Assembly (NCBI RefSeq): GCF_900106695.1 | Contig: NZ_FNMZ01000002.1 | Location: 733,544 to 797,543 of the forward strand | DNA from: Albimonas donghaensis | GTDB lineage: Bacteria > Pseudomonadota > Alphaproteobacteria > Rhodobacterales > Rhodobacteraceae | Direction: 5' to 3' | Length of the DNA: 64,000 nt | Position numbers and translations under genes: made by a program | Part shown: positions 18,109 to 27,136 of the stretch, one piece after another | Layout of the letters: each line of letters opens with the position of its first letter | How positions within the stretch are numbered: the first letter of the stretch is position 1 | The notes under the pieces: model-generated | What the model was told of the DNA's origin: nothing | Database searches by the model: none | Seen by the model: only the letters and a program-made list of their open reading frames with translations

Positions 18109-19107
18109 TCATCCCTTGGCGTCCTTGGCGGCGTCCTTTTCCTTCACGTCCTTGGCCGCCAGCATCCGCTTGAGCCCCGCCAGCAACGTCCGGTCCGGCG
18201 GTTCGGTCAGCTTCACGGCCTTGCCGCCGTCCATCGCGCCGATGCGCCCGACCGCGAAGGATCCGCCGGAGGGCCCTTCGATCACCAGTTCCGCCGCCTC
18301 CCGAGCCTCCTGCGGCAGGGGAAGCAGGTCCCCGACCTCCAGCGCCTGAAGCTGCGCGACGTTGAGCTTCTGGCGGTGCAGCACCGCGCGCAGCCGCACC
18401 GGCGCGTCGTTCGCCGCCTTGGCCATGTGGCGCGACCAGATGTCGGAGCGCACGCGACCGCCGCCCGACTGGGACGTGCCCGGCGCCGCCGCGCGATAGG
18501 AATCGAGCACCGCCAGCGGCAGCACGAAGTCGAATTCGCCGCTGCGCGCGGCCTCCCCCATGTCGAGGCTGAGCTTCAGCACCAGCACGTCGGAATGGTC
18601 CGGCGCGATGCGCACCATGGTGACGTGCTGCTCGAAGTGATCGAGCTTCATGGCCGAGCGGATGCCCGGGCCCAGATGCACGCGGAGCGACGCTTCGAAC
18701 GCCTCCAGCACCACGCGGATGAAATCCTCGCACAAGGCGCAGTCGATCGAGGTCACCGAGCGGGTGATCGCCCCCGGGGCCGCGGCCGGATCGCCGCCCA
18801 TGCGCAGGTCGACGACATTGAACAGCAGGTCCATGCCGATGTTCATCAGCGCCGAGTTCTGGGACCCGCGCACGTCGACCACCGCGATCATCGCGGGGAC
18901 CGGGATCTCCTCCAGCACGGAGGAGAGTTTCTTCACCTCGCAGTCGATGACGATGGTGGAGGTCAGGGTCCGCATCAGTCCGCGCAGCCGTTCGTCGAGC
19001 AGCGTGGCGAAGTTTTCGCCGATCTCCTCGATCCCCGGAATCGGCGCGCGGCCCACCCGGTTGCCGGCCACTTTGCGGCGAATCGCGCTGTCCTCGGCAA
19101 GGTCCAT
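18109..19107 (-). CDS. fliM: Flagellar motor switch protein FliM
   Basis: A 332-residue C-ring protein. The central FliM domain includes FATLLDERLRGLMRTLTSTI, PVPAMIAVVDVRGSQNSALM and VTSIDCALCEDFIRVVLEAF. The C-terminal SpoA domain includes LRAVLHRQKLNVAQLQALEVGDLLPL. It ends in a short Lys/Asp-rich tail. AGGAGA precedes the ATG at 19107; longer in-frame extensions lie in GC-rich sequence without family similarity. The usual N-terminal CheY-binding peptide of FliM is not obvious. It heads the che operon and faces motB. Confidence 0.9.
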   Translation of the reverse strand: MDLAEDSAIRRKVAGNRVGRAPIPGIEEIGENFATLLDERLRGLMRTLTSTIVIDCEVKKLSSVLEEIPVPAMIAVVDVRGSQNSALMNIGMDLLFNVVDLRMGGDPAAAPGAITRSVTSIDCALCEDFIRVVLEAFEASLRVHLGPGIRSAMKLDHFEQHVTMVRIAPDHSDVLVLKLSLDMGEAARSGEFDFVLPLAVLDSYRAAAPGTSQSGGGRVRSDIWSRHMAKAANDAPVRLRAVLHRQKLNVAQLQALEVGDLLPLPQEAREAAELVIEGPSGGSFAVGRIGAMDGGKAVKLTEPPDRTLLAGLKRMLAAKDVKEKDAAKDAKG

Positions 19108-19450
19108 ATGGCCCGTCTCCTGTCGCGCGCTCGGCGCCTCCGGTTCTCCTGCCGCGGAAACTCGTCTGCATTCGTTAGAAACGGGTGAACGTCGGGGCCG
19201 TCGTCTCGCTTCGGCGCGGTTTTCCTGCGCCCCCCTCGCGTGCGGGCGCGCGTGCCCGCCCCCCCGGCGGACGCGCCGACCGCCGGCCCCCGCCCCTGGG
19301 CCGCGGCGCGCGCCGCACCACGACCCGCCGCCATCAACTTCCGGGAAACCCTGAAACTTTTGGGCAACCGCGTTCCGAAAGCCGCCCGCAAGTCGGCGCG
19401 GCGCAGAACGGCGCTGGGTCTGGTGATTGGCAAACAGCGAGGACACGATC
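19108..19450. other. 343-bp divergent intergenic region, fliM/motB
   Basis: This must hold outward promoters for both the fliM-che operon and motB. Apart from the ribosome sites next to each start, I see no clear promoter boxes or inverted repeats. A slightly less GC-rich patch lies around 19165-19190. Confidence 0.55.
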
Positions 19451-20290
19451 ATGGCTGCTGGCGGAACGACGATAATCAAACGCAAGAAGGTCTCGGGCGG
19501 CGACGGCCATCATGGCGGCGCCTGGAAAGTGGCCTACGCCGACTTCGTGACCGCGATGATGGCCTTCTTCCTGCTGATGTGGCTGCTCAACGCCACGTCC
19601 GAGGAGCAGAAGCAGGGCCTGGCCGAGTATTTCGATCCCAAGGTCCCGATCGCCCGCCTCTCGGGCGGCGGCACCGGCGCGTTCGGGGGCGACTCGATGA
19701 TGTCCGAGGACACGATGGCGCAGAACGGCACCGGCGCCTCGAAGAACACGCCCAGCGACAACGACAAGGCCAAGGGCGAGACCGGCGCGTCCCCCGACGC
19801 CGCCGACAGGGAAGGCGTCGCCGAGGCGATGACCGCCCTGGACAACATGTTCCGCGGCATGTCCGGCGAATCCGAGCAGGCCAACGCCCTGCTGCAGCAC
19901 ATCCGCACCCGGGTGACGGACGAGGGCCTGGTGATCGAGCTCTTCGACACCGCCGAGCGTCCGCTCTACGAAAAGGGCACGGCCCGTCCCACGGCCCAGA
20001 TGCGGGCCCTGCTGAAGATGGTCGGCCAGGTCACCGAGCTGGTCACCAACAAGGTCGCCATCGACGGGCATACCGACGACCGGACCTTCCCCGGCGGCGA
20101 CTACACCAACTGGGAGCTGTCCAGCGACCGCGCCCTGAGCGCTCGCCGCGCCCTGGTCACCGCCGGCCTGGCGGAGGACCGCGTGGCCCGGGTGGTGGGC
20201 AAGGCCGACCGCGATCCCTCGGACGTCGAGCATCCGAGCGGCCCCCGCAACCGACGGGTGGAGATCATCCTGCTGCGTTCGGATCTCTGA
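19451..20290 (+). CDS. motB: Flagellar motor stator protein MotB
   Basis: A 279-residue stator subunit. The Lys-rich cytoplasmic N-terminus leads into a single TM segment (about 33-48) that begins with the proton-carrying Asp31 in YADFVTAMMAFFLLMWLL. A Ser/Asp/Gly-rich linker is followed by an OmpA-like peptidoglycan-binding domain (about 190-279) with IDGHTDDRTF, LSSDRALSARRAL and NRRVEIILL. A TTG 24 bases upstream could extend it, but the ATG at 19451 has GAGGA at ribosome-site distance. motA is not adjacent. Confidence 0.95.
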   Translation: MAAGGTTIIKRKKVSGGDGHHGGAWKVAYADFVTAMMAFFLLMWLLNATSEEQKQGLAEYFDPKVPIARLSGGGTGAFGGDSMMSEDTMAQNGTGASKNTPSDNDKAKGETGASPDAADREGVAEAMTALDNMFRGMSGESEQANALLQHIRTRVTDEGLVIELFDTAERPLYEKGTARPTAQMRALLKMVGQVTELVTNKVAIDGHTDDRTFPGGDYTNWELSSDRALSARRALVTAGLAEDRVARVVGKADRDPSDVEHPSGPRNRRVEIILLRSDL

Positions 20291-20343
20291 TCCGGTCGCC
20301 AGACCCCGGAGCGCGGCCCGCCAGACCCGCGCTCCAGCCCCGC

Positions 20344-20371
20344 GAGGCCCCGGACTTCGGTCCGGGGCCTC
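20344..20371 (+). terminator. UUCG-capped hairpin after motB
   Basis: A perfect 12-bp stem (GAGGCCCCGGAC and its complement) is closed by a TTCG tetraloop 53 bp after the motB stop. No T-run follows, so it may act as a Rho-assisted end or 3' stabiliser. It separates motB from ivd. Confidence 0.65.
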
Positions 20372-20437
20372 TGCGATTCCGGGGGCCGGTTCCGCCCGGG
20401 GACGCCCCGAGCGGCCGCCCCGTTTCGACGCCCCGGC

Positions 20438-20464
20438 TTGCGCCCTCCGCCCGGTCCGCTACCA
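20438..20464 (+). promoter_or_regulatory. Possible promoter for ivd
   Basis: TTGCGC at 20438-20443 and CTACCA at 20459-20464, spaced 15 bp, lie about 65 bp before the ivd start. This is a weak match to the TTGC / TAT pattern seen before other genes in the window. Confidence 0.3.
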
Positions 20465-20526
20465 ATTCCCCGGCGGCCCCGTCCCGAAGCGACGGCCCGC
20501 GCCGCGGCAAACCGGGAGGACGCGCC

Positions 20527-21693
20527 ATGTTCCACGCCACGCTCGACCACGCCCTGGGCGAGGACATCGACGCGATTCGCGACACCGCCCATCGCTGGGC
20601 GCAGGAGCGGGTGAAGCCGATCGCCGCCGAGATCGACCGCGACAACGTCTTCCCCGCGCATCTGTGGTCGGAGATGGGCGCGCTCGGCCTGCTGGGAATC
20701 ACCGTGGAGGAGGAGTTCGGCGGCCTCGGCCTCGGCTATCTCGCCCATGCCGTGGCGGTGGAGGAGGTGGCCCGCGCCTCGGCCTCGGTCAGCCTCAGCT
20801 ACGGGGCGCATTCGAATCTCTGCGTCAACCAGATCCGCCTCAACGGCTCGCCCGAGCAGAAGGCGAAATACCTGCCGAAGCTGGTCTCTGGCGAACATGT
20901 GGGCGCGCTGGCCATGTCGGAGACCGGCGCCGGGTCGGACGTGGTCGGCTCGATGAAGCTGCGGGCCGAGAAGCGCAACGACCGCTACGTGCTCAACGGC
21001 TCGAAATACTGGATCACCAACGGCCCCGACGCCGACGTGCTGGTGGTCTACGCCAAGACCGACCCGGATGCCGGCCCCCGCGGGATGACCGCCTTCCTGA
21101 TCGAGAAATCCATGGCCGGCTTCGCCCAGGGCCCGCATTTCGACAAGCTCGGGATGCGCGGCTCCAACACCGGCGAGCTGATCTTCGACGATTGCGAGGT
21201 CCCCTTCGAGCAGGTGCTGAAGGAGGAGGGCAAGGGCGTCAACGTGCTGATGTCCGGGCTGGATTACGAGCGCGTGGTGCTGTCGGGAATCGGCACCGGG
21301 CTGATCCACGCCATGCTGGACGAAGTCATGCCCTACATGCATGAGCGCAGGCAGTTCGGGCAGAAGATCGGCGATTTCCAGCTGATGCAGGCCAAGATCG
21401 CCGACATGTACACGGCCCTGAACACCGCGCGGGCCTATCTCTATGCCGTGGCGCGGGCCTGCGACCGGGGCGAGGTCACCCGTCAGGACGCCGCGGCCTG
21501 CGTGCTTTATTGCTCCGAGGTCGCCATGCAGCAGGCGGTGCAGGCGGTGCAGGCCTTCGGCGGCGCCGGCTATCTCGCCGACAGCGCCGTCAGCCGGATT
21601 TTCCGCGACGCCAAGTTGATGGAGATCGGGGCCGGCACCTCCGAGATCCGCCGGATGCTCTGCGGGCGCGAACTGATGAAGGCCACCGCGTAA
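20527..21693 (+). CDS. ivd: Isovaleryl-CoA dehydrogenase
   Basis: A 388-residue acyl-CoA dehydrogenase that oxidises isovaleryl-CoA to 3-methylcrotonyl-CoA in leucine breakdown. It shows the flavin/substrate motifs LAMSETGAGSDV and KYWITNGPDAD and the C-terminal QAFGGAGYLADSAVSRIFRD. The catalytic Glu is placed at about residue 248 within LDYERVVLSG, which is where isovaleryl-CoA dehydrogenases carry it. GGGAGGA precedes the ATG. mccB and mccA, encoding the next enzyme, lie 2.5 and 6 kb downstream on the same strand. Confidence 0.93.
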   Translation: MFHATLDHALGEDIDAIRDTAHRWAQERVKPIAAEIDRDNVFPAHLWSEMGALGLLGITVEEEFGGLGLGYLAHAVAVEEVARASASVSLSYGAHSNLCVNQIRLNGSPEQKAKYLPKLVSGEHVGALAMSETGAGSDVVGSMKLRAEKRNDRYVLNGSKYWITNGPDADVLVVYAKTDPDAGPRGMTAFLIEKSMAGFAQGPHFDKLGMRGSNTGELIFDDCEVPFEQVLKEEGKGVNVLMSGLDYERVVLSGIGTGLIHAMLDEVMPYMHERRQFGQKIGDFQLMQAKIADMYTALNTARAYLYAVARACDRGEVTRQDAAACVLYCSEVAMQQAVQAVQAFGGAGYLADSAVSRIFRDAKLMEIGAGTSEIRRMLCGRELMKATA

Positions 21694-21884
21694 CCCCAGG
21701 CGGCCCCTGCGGCGGGCCGACGCTCCCGCCGCTGGAACCCGGCCCCGATTCCGGTTCGCGCGCTCGAATCCCGACAGATCCGCCCTAGGTGGAGGGTCAT
21801 TCGGGGGGCGCGCGGCGGCGGGGCCGCCATCGCAACCCGCTCCTGCGCGCCCTCCCGTTCCGCGACACGGGAAAGGAGCGCCCC

Positions 21885-22676
21885 ATGCCCTTCGATGAGA
21901 CCCGCCCCAAGGCCAGGGCCGCCGAGACCGACGGCGCCGACCGCAAGACCGCCGCGCTGTATCGAATGGCGATGCCGGACCATCTCTGCCCCTTCGGCCT
22001 CAAGTCGCTCAGCCTGCTGAAGCGCGCGGGCTACGAGGTCGAGGATCACCCCCTGGAAACCCGCGAGGCGACCGACGCCTTCATGGAGTCGCATGGCGTG
22101 AAGACCACGCCGCAGACCTTCGTGGGGGGAGAGCGCATCGGCGGCTACGACGACTTGCGCGCCTGGCTCGGGAAACCCCTGCCGGATCCGGAGGCGACCA
22201 CCTACCGGCCCATCATCGCCCTGCTGGCGGTGGCGGCGCTGATGGGGCTCGGCATCGCCTGGGCGGCGCCCGGCGGGTTCGAGGCCGGGCGTGCGCTGGT
22301 CGCCGCCGTCGCCTCGGCCATGTGCCTGCTTGGGCTTCAGAAATTGCAGGACGTCGAGGGATTCTCGACCATGTTCCTGGGCTATGACCTGCTGGCCCGG
22401 CGCCACGTCCCCTACGCCTACGCCTACCCGTATCTGGAGACGGGGGCCGGCCTGCTGATGCTGGCGGGGATCGCGCCCTGGCTGTCCGGCCCGGTGGCGC
22501 TGGCGATCGGCGGGATCGGCGCGGCCTCGGTGATCAAGGCGGTGTGGATCGACGGGCGGGAGCTGACCTGCGCCTGCCTCGGCGCCGGCAGCCGCACCCC
22601 GCTGGGCGCGGTCTCGCTGGGCGAGAACCTGGGCATGGCCGCCATGGGCCTCTGGGCGCTGGCCGGGCTGGTCTGA
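21885..22676 (+). CDS. Glutaredoxin domain fused to a MauE/DoxX-like membrane domain
   Basis: A 263-residue fusion. Residues about 20-95 form a glutaredoxin fold with a monothiol CPFG motif (Cys35), a glutathione-site-like KTTPQTF and GGYDDL. Residues about 105-263 contain four to five hydrophobic segments and a CAC motif (Cys229, Cys231), like the MauE/DoxX redox-associated membrane proteins. A GGAG site precedes the ATG. It may move electrons or reduce cysteines at the inner membrane; the partner is unknown. It lies between ivd and the LprI-like genes with no shared operon signal beyond strand. Confidence 0.8.
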   Translation: MPFDETRPKARAAETDGADRKTAALYRMAMPDHLCPFGLKSLSLLKRAGYEVEDHPLETREATDAFMESHGVKTTPQTFVGGERIGGYDDLRAWLGKPLPDPEATTYRPIIALLAVAALMGLGIAWAAPGGFEAGRALVAAVASAMCLLGLQKLQDVEGFSTMFLGYDLLARRHVPYAYAYPYLETGAGLLMLAGIAPWLSGPVALAIGGIGAASVIKAVWIDGRELTCACLGAGSRTPLGAVSLGENLGMAAMGLWALAGLV

Positions 22677-22775
22677 GGCCGGGCCGCGGGTGGCGCCGAG
22701 GTTGCGCGGCCGGCCGGGGCGGGCCAAGCTCCGCCCCGCATCTCCCGCCCGCCGCATCCGGAGCCGGCCCCGCCC

Positions 22776-23363
22776 ATGAGCCTTCCGCGCCTTTCCCGGC
22801 CCCGCATGCCGCCCCTCGCCGCCGCCCTGACCGCATCCGGGCTGATCGCCTTCGGAATAGCGGGGCCGCCGGGCATGGCCGCGGCGGACACCAGCCAGCG
22901 AATCCCCGCGCCCAGCGTCATGCGAACCGCCATCGAGGCCTGCCTCGACGCCGCCTCCGCGGCGGGCGGCGATGCGGACGGGGCCGGCGCCCGGAGCTGC
23001 GTGGGGCAGGAGACCTCCGCCTGCATCGACCGCCCCGAGAACCAGACGACGACCGGCATGATGGCCTGCGCCCTGGCCGAGCGCGACGCCTGGGACGCCC
23101 TGCTGAACCTGTGGTGGAAACCGCTGCGCGCCCATGCCCTGAAGCTGGACGAGGCGTCGGGCGACACCGGCTTTCCCCCCGCCGCGCCGATGCTGCAGGA
23201 GGCGCAGAGGGCCTGGCTCGCCTTCCGCGACGCCGAATGCGCCTATGATTACGCGCTGGCCGGGGGCGGCACGATTCGCCAGGTCTACGGGGCCGAATGC
23301 CAGCTTCGGCTGACCGCCGCGCGGGCCCTGCGGTTTCGCGAGCGGCTGGCGGCGGCGCCGTGA
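22776..23363 (+). CDS. Exported LprI-like (DUF1311) protein, first copy
   Basis: 195 residues with an N-terminal signal sequence (hydrophobic core about 13-35, Ala-Ala-Ala cleavage region). The mature part has spaced Cys residues and the LprI pattern: an AWDALLNLWW helix, then EAQRAWLAFRDAECAYDYAL and a final AECQLRLTAARAL. LprI N-terminal domains are linked to lysozyme inhibition in some bacteria; that role is not shown here. An in-frame ATG at codon 11 is an alternative start. A paralogue follows 190 bp downstream. Confidence 0.75.
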   Translation: MSLPRLSRPRMPPLAAALTASGLIAFGIAGPPGMAAADTSQRIPAPSVMRTAIEACLDAASAAGGDADGAGARSCVGQETSACIDRPENQTTTGMMACALAERDAWDALLNLWWKPLRAHALKLDEASGDTGFPPAAPMLQEAQRAWLAFRDAECAYDYALAGGGTIRQVYGAECQLRLTAARALRFRERLAAAP

Positions 23364-23550
23364 GCCCGCGGCCGGTCGCGCCATCTTCGCGCCTTCTCCG
23401 CGCCCGACCCGCGCCGCGCCGCACGGGTCACCTGCGTTCGCGCCGCGTCGCGCCGGGGCCGCCCCCGCCGACGCCCCCGCGCCCGCCCTCGCGAACGCGA
23501 ACGCCGCGCCCCTTGGCGCCCCGCCCGCGCCGCGTCACAAAGGAGCCGTC

Positions 23551-24183
23551 ATGCAACGCCTCTCCCGACACCCCGCCCCGCCGGCCCGGCCCCGCGCCAT
23601 CGCCCGCCGCGCCCCGGCGCCCCGCCTGTCGCGCGGGCCGACCGCGCTGATGCTCGCCTCTCTGGCGCTGGCCGCGGGGCTCGCCGCGCTGTTCGCCGCC
23701 CCCCCGGCGCGCGCCGACGCCATCGACGACAGCCGCTTCATCGGCCAATGCGTCGAATCCCATCTCTCGCAGGGGACCGCCGCCGCGGAGGCCGCCTGCC
23801 TCGGCCTCATCGCCCTGCCCTGCGCCGAGGCCCCGCTGGGCGACCCGGCCGAGGACCAGAGCCCGACCCAGGCCCGCGAGGCCGCCGAATCCGCCTGCCT
23901 CGCCCGCGAAACCGCCGCCTGGGACAGCCTGATGAGCGAATGGTGGCCGGACCTTCTGGCCTCCGCCGTGTCGCTCGACGCCCGCGACGACCGGCAGAGC
24001 GCCTCCTCCGACGCCCTGCGCCGCGCCCAGCGCGCCTGGGAGAGCTTCGCCGAGGCCGAATGCGGCTACGCCTACGCGCTCTGGGGCCGTTCCGATTTCC
24101 GCAACGTGGCGAAAGCCGATTGCGAGATGCGCACCCTCGCCCGCCGCGCGATTCAATTGCGCGGCCAGACCGGATTGGACTGA
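23551..24183 (+). CDS. Exported LprI-like (DUF1311) protein, second copy
   Basis: 210 residues with an Arg/Pro-rich N-region, a hydrophobic export segment (about 31-50) ending in a PARA cleavage region, and the same architecture as the upstream gene: [31 protein letters not shown] and [13 protein letters not shown]. The pair probably arose by tandem duplication but is now well diverged. AAGGAG lies 8 bases before the ATG. Its stop is 4 bp before the mccB start, so it may share a transcript with the carboxylase although the functions seem unrelated. Confidence 0.75.
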   Translation: MQRLSRHPAPPARPRAIARRAPAPRLSRGPTALMLASLALAAGLAALFAAPPARADAIDDSRFIGQCVESHLSQGTAAAEAACLGLIALPCAEAPLGDPAEDQSPTQAREAAESACLARETAAWDSLMSEWWPDLLASAVSLDARDDRQSASSDALRRAQRAWESFAEAECGYAYALWGRSDFRNVAKADCEMRTLARRAIQLRGQTGLD

Positions 24184-24187
24184 CCTG

Positions 24188-25795
24188 ATGACCGTGCTCG
24201 CCTCCGCCCTCTCCCCCGCCTCGGACGAGGCCCGCGCCAACCGCGCGGCGCATCTGGACGCGATCGCGCAGGTCTCCGAGGCCGCCGGGCTCGCCGCCGC
24301 GGGGGGCGGGGAGGCGGCGCGCGCCCGGCACGAGAGCCGCGGCAAGATGCTGCCCCGCGACCGGGTGGCGGCCCTGCTCGACCCCGGCTCGCCCTTTCTT
24401 GAAACCGGGATGACGGCGGCGCATGGCATGTATGACGGGGCCGCGCCCTGCGCCGGCATCATCACCGGCGTCGGAAGGGTGGCGGGGCGCGAGGTCATGG
24501 TGGTGTGCAACGACGCCACCGTGAAGGGCGGCACCTACTACCCGGTGACGGTGAAGAAGCACCTTCGCGCGCAGGAGATCGCCGCCGAGAACGGGCTGCC
24601 CTGCGTATACCTGGTGGATTCCGGCGGCGCCAACCTGCCCCAGCAGGACGAGGTCTTTCCCGACCGCGAGCATTTCGGGCGCATCTTCTACAATCAGGCC
24701 AACATGTCGGCCCGCGGCATCCCCCAGATCGCCGCCGTTCTGGGCTCCTGCACCGCCGGCGGCGCCTATGTGCCCGCGATGTCGGACGAAACCGTCATCG
24801 TGAAGGAGCAGGGGACGATCTTCCTCGCCGGCCCGCCGCTGGTGAAGGCCGCGACGGGAGAGGTCGTCTCCGCCGAGGATCTGGGCGGCGGCGACGTGCA
24901 TACGCGCCTGTCGGGCGTCGCCGACCACCTGGCCGAGGACGACGCCCACGCCCTGGCGCTCGTGCGCCGGATGATCGGCAACCTGAACCGCCCCAAGCCG
25001 GTGACGGTGGAGATGCAGGCCCCCGAACCCCCGGCCTACGACCCCGAGGAGATCCTCGACGTGGTCCCCGCCGACCTGCGCCAGCCCTATGACATCCGCG
25101 AGCTGATCGCGCGGGTGGTGGACGGCTCGCGCTTCGACGAATTCAAGGCCCGCTTCGGCACGACGCTGGTCTGCGGCTTCGCCCATATCGAGGGCATTCC
25201 GGTCGGCATCGTGGCCAATAACGGGATCCTGTTCTCCGAGTCCGCCGTGAAGGGCGCGCATTTCGTGGAGCTGTGCAGCCAGCGCAAGATCCCGCTGGTG
25301 TTCCTGCAGAACATCACCGGCTTCATGGTCGGCCGGAAATACGAGGCCGAGGGCATCGCCCGCCACGGCGCCAAGCTGGTGACGGCGGTCGCCACGACTT
25401 CCGTGCCCAAGGTGACGATGATCGTCGGCGGCTCCTTCGGGGCGGGGAATTACGGGATGTGCGGGCGGGCCTACTCGCCGCGCTTCCTGTGGACCTGGCC
25501 GACCTCGCGCATCTCGGTCATGGGCGGAGAACAGGCGGCCGGCGTGCTCGCCACCGTCCGGCGCGAGGGCATGGAGCGCAAGGGCGAGACCTGGTCGGCC
25601 GAGGCCGAGGCCGATTTCAAGCGCCCGGTGATCGACATGTTCGAGCAGCAGGGCCACCCGCTCTACGCCTCCGCGCGGCTCTGGGACGACGGCATCGTGG
25701 ACCCCCGCCAGACCCGGCGCGCGCTGGCCCTGTCGCTGTCGGCGGCCCTGAACGCGCCGATCCCGGACACGAAGTTCGGCGTCTTCCGCATGTGA
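24188..25795 (+). CDS. mccB: 3-methylcrotonyl-CoA carboxylase beta (carboxyltransferase) subunit
   Basis: A 535-residue carboxyltransferase that transfers CO2 from carboxybiotin to 3-methylcrotonyl-CoA in leucine catabolism. Motifs include [29 protein letters not shown] (hallmark of methylcrotonyl-CoA carboxylases), [27 protein letters not shown] and [20 protein letters not shown]. The length matches the family. The ATG follows the LprI-like gene by 4 bp. The alpha subunit gene lies 2 kb further on, separated by two redox genes, unlike the usual adjacent mccB-mccA order. Confidence 0.95.
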   Translation: MTVLASALSPASDEARANRAAHLDAIAQVSEAAGLAAAGGGEAARARHESRGKMLPRDRVAALLDPGSPFLETGMTAAHGMYDGAAPCAGIITGVGRVAGREVMVVCNDATVKGGTYYPVTVKKHLRAQEIAAENGLPCVYLVDSGGANLPQQDEVFPDREHFGRIFYNQANMSARGIPQIAAVLGSCTAGGAYVPAMSDETVIVKEQGTIFLAGPPLVKAATGEVVSAEDLGGGDVHTRLSGVADHLAEDDAHALALVRRMIGNLNRPKPVTVEMQAPEPPAYDPEEILDVVPADLRQPYDIRELIARVVDGSRFDEFKARFGTTLVCGFAHIEGIPVGIVANNGILFSESAVKGAHFVELCSQRKIPLVFLQNITGFMVGRKYEAEGIARHGAKLVTAVATTSVPKVTMIVGGSFGAGNYGMCGRAYSPRFLWTWPTSRISVMGGEQAAGVLATVRREGMERKGETWSAEAEADFKRPVIDMFEQQGHPLYASARLWDDGIVDPRQTRRALALSLSAALNAPIPDTKFGVFRM

Positions 25796-25945
25796 GGGAG
25801 CGGCGCGTCGGACCGCCCGCCGCCGGCGCCGTCGCGCCCGCGCCGCGCGGGACCGGAGACGCGGGTCGAGAGGTATCCCGCCCGCAGGCTTGCCAAATGC
25901 TTCGGATCAGGCGCATGTTTTCGCCGACCTGATGGGAGCCCCGCC

Positions 25946-26917
25946 ATGATCTCCACCCGCCTCACCGCGCAGTTCGGCCTGACCCATCCGGTGATCTCGG
26001 CGCCCATGGCGCTGGCCTCCGGCGGCCGGCTGGCCGCCGCGGTGAGTCGGGCCGGCGGCCTCGGCCTGATCGGCGGCGGCTATGGCGACGGCGCCTGGCT
26101 GGAGCGGGAATACGCCGAAGCCGGGAACGAGGGCGTCGGCGTCGGCTTCATCACCTGGTCGCTCGCCAACGCCCCCGAGCTGCTGGACGCCGCGCTGGCC
26201 CGCCGCCCGCGGGCGCTGTTCCTCTCTTTCGGCGATCCCGCGCCCTTCGCCCCCGCCATCCATGCCGCCGACACGCCCCTGATCTGCCAGGTCCAGACCC
26301 TCGACGACGCCCGCGCCGCGCTTGATGCGGGCGCCGCCGTGCTCGTAGCCCAGGGGACCGAGGCCGGCGGCCACGGCGCCCGCCGCGCCACCATGACCCT
26401 GGTTCCGGAGGTCGCCGACCTGCTCACCGCCCGCGCCCCCGACGTCCTGCTCTGCGCCGCGGGGGGGATCGCGGACGGGCGCGGGCTCGCCGCCGCGCTG
26501 GCGCTGGGGGCGGATGGCGCGGTGGTCGGCTCGCGCTTCTGGGCCTCCGAGGAATGCCTCGTCCATCCCGGCCTTCAGGCGGCGGCGGTGGCGGCGTCGG
26601 GCGACGACACGCTGCGCACCTCCGCCGTGGACATCGCGCGGGGCCGCGACTGGCCCGAGCGCTTCGACATAAGGGTGCTGCGCAACGGCTTCACCGACCG
26701 CTGGCACGCCGACCCCGAGGGCCTGCGCGCCGCGATCGGGACCGAGGGGCCACGCTGGGGCGACGCGGCGGCGGCGGGCGACGCCTCGGTCGCCAACCCC
26801 ATCATCGGCGAGGCCGCCGGCCTGATGCGCGACATCCGTCCCGCCGCCGAACTGCTGGAGCGGATGACGGCGGAGGCCGAGGCGATCCTGACAGCCGGCG
26901 CCGCGCGGGTGACCTGA
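25946..26917 (+). CDS. Nitronate monooxygenase-family FMN enzyme
   Basis: 323 residues with a TIM-barrel flavoprotein pattern: HPVISAPMALASGGRLAAAV at the N-terminus, LICQVQTLDDARAALDAGA, the catalytic-His loop QGTEAGGHGA, CAAGGIADGRGLAAALALGADGAVVGSRF and a C-terminal helix. These match the 2-nitropropane dioxygenase/nitronate monooxygenase family, which oxidises nitronates such as propionate-3-nitronate. The substrate is not certain. It stands alone between mccB and a peroxiredoxin-like gene. Confidence 0.88.
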   Translation: MISTRLTAQFGLTHPVISAPMALASGGRLAAAVSRAGGLGLIGGGYGDGAWLEREYAEAGNEGVGVGFITWSLANAPELLDAALARRPRALFLSFGDPAPFAPAIHAADTPLICQVQTLDDARAALDAGAAVLVAQGTEAGGHGARRATMTLVPEVADLLTARAPDVLLCAAGGIADGRGLAAALALGADGAVVGSRFWASEECLVHPGLQAAAVAASGDDTLRTSAVDIARGRDWPERFDIRVLRNGFTDRWHADPEGLRAAIGTEGPRWGDAAAAGDASVANPIIGEAAGLMRDIRPAAELLERMTAEAEAILTAGAARVT

Positions 26918-27022
26918 ATAGGCGCGCTTCCGCCAGGCCCTGCGCCCTGCGCGCCGGGGTGGGCGGGCGGGAGGCTGCGCAGGGCGCAGGGCGACCCGCG
27001 AGCTCGGCGCGCCGTTCGGACA

Positions 27023-27046
27023 TGCCCGCGAACGTGCCCGCGAACG
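27023..27046. repeat. 12-bp direct repeat, two copies
   Basis: Two adjacent copies of TGCCCGCGAACG (27023-27034, 27035-27046) lie just upstream of the inverted repeat at 27059. Confidence 0.7.
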
Positions 27047-27058
27047 TGATCGACAGAA

Positions 27059-27078
27059 ACTTGACCAATCGCTCAAGT
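27059..27078. promoter_or_regulatory. Inverted repeat, probable operator
   Basis: ACTTGA-N8-TCAAGT, a perfect 6-bp dyad with 14-bp centre spacing, lies 58 bp before the peroxiredoxin-like gene. It contains TTGACC, which could serve as a -35 box. Arms and spacing suit a dimeric helix-turn-helix repressor (MarR, HxlR or LysR type), but no regulator gene is nearby. It does not fit the FNR box, whose arms are two bases closer. Confidence 0.45.
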
Positions 27079-27136
27079 CGGCGCCTCCTGCGCGCAACCG
27101 GCCCGCAGCGGCCCGCCCCCTGAAGGAGACGCCTCC

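Noticed and set aside
27059..27078. FNR/CRP-type site in the TTGA...TCAA dyad
   Set aside because: The half-sites are separated by 8 bases instead of 6, so it does not fit the FNR box.
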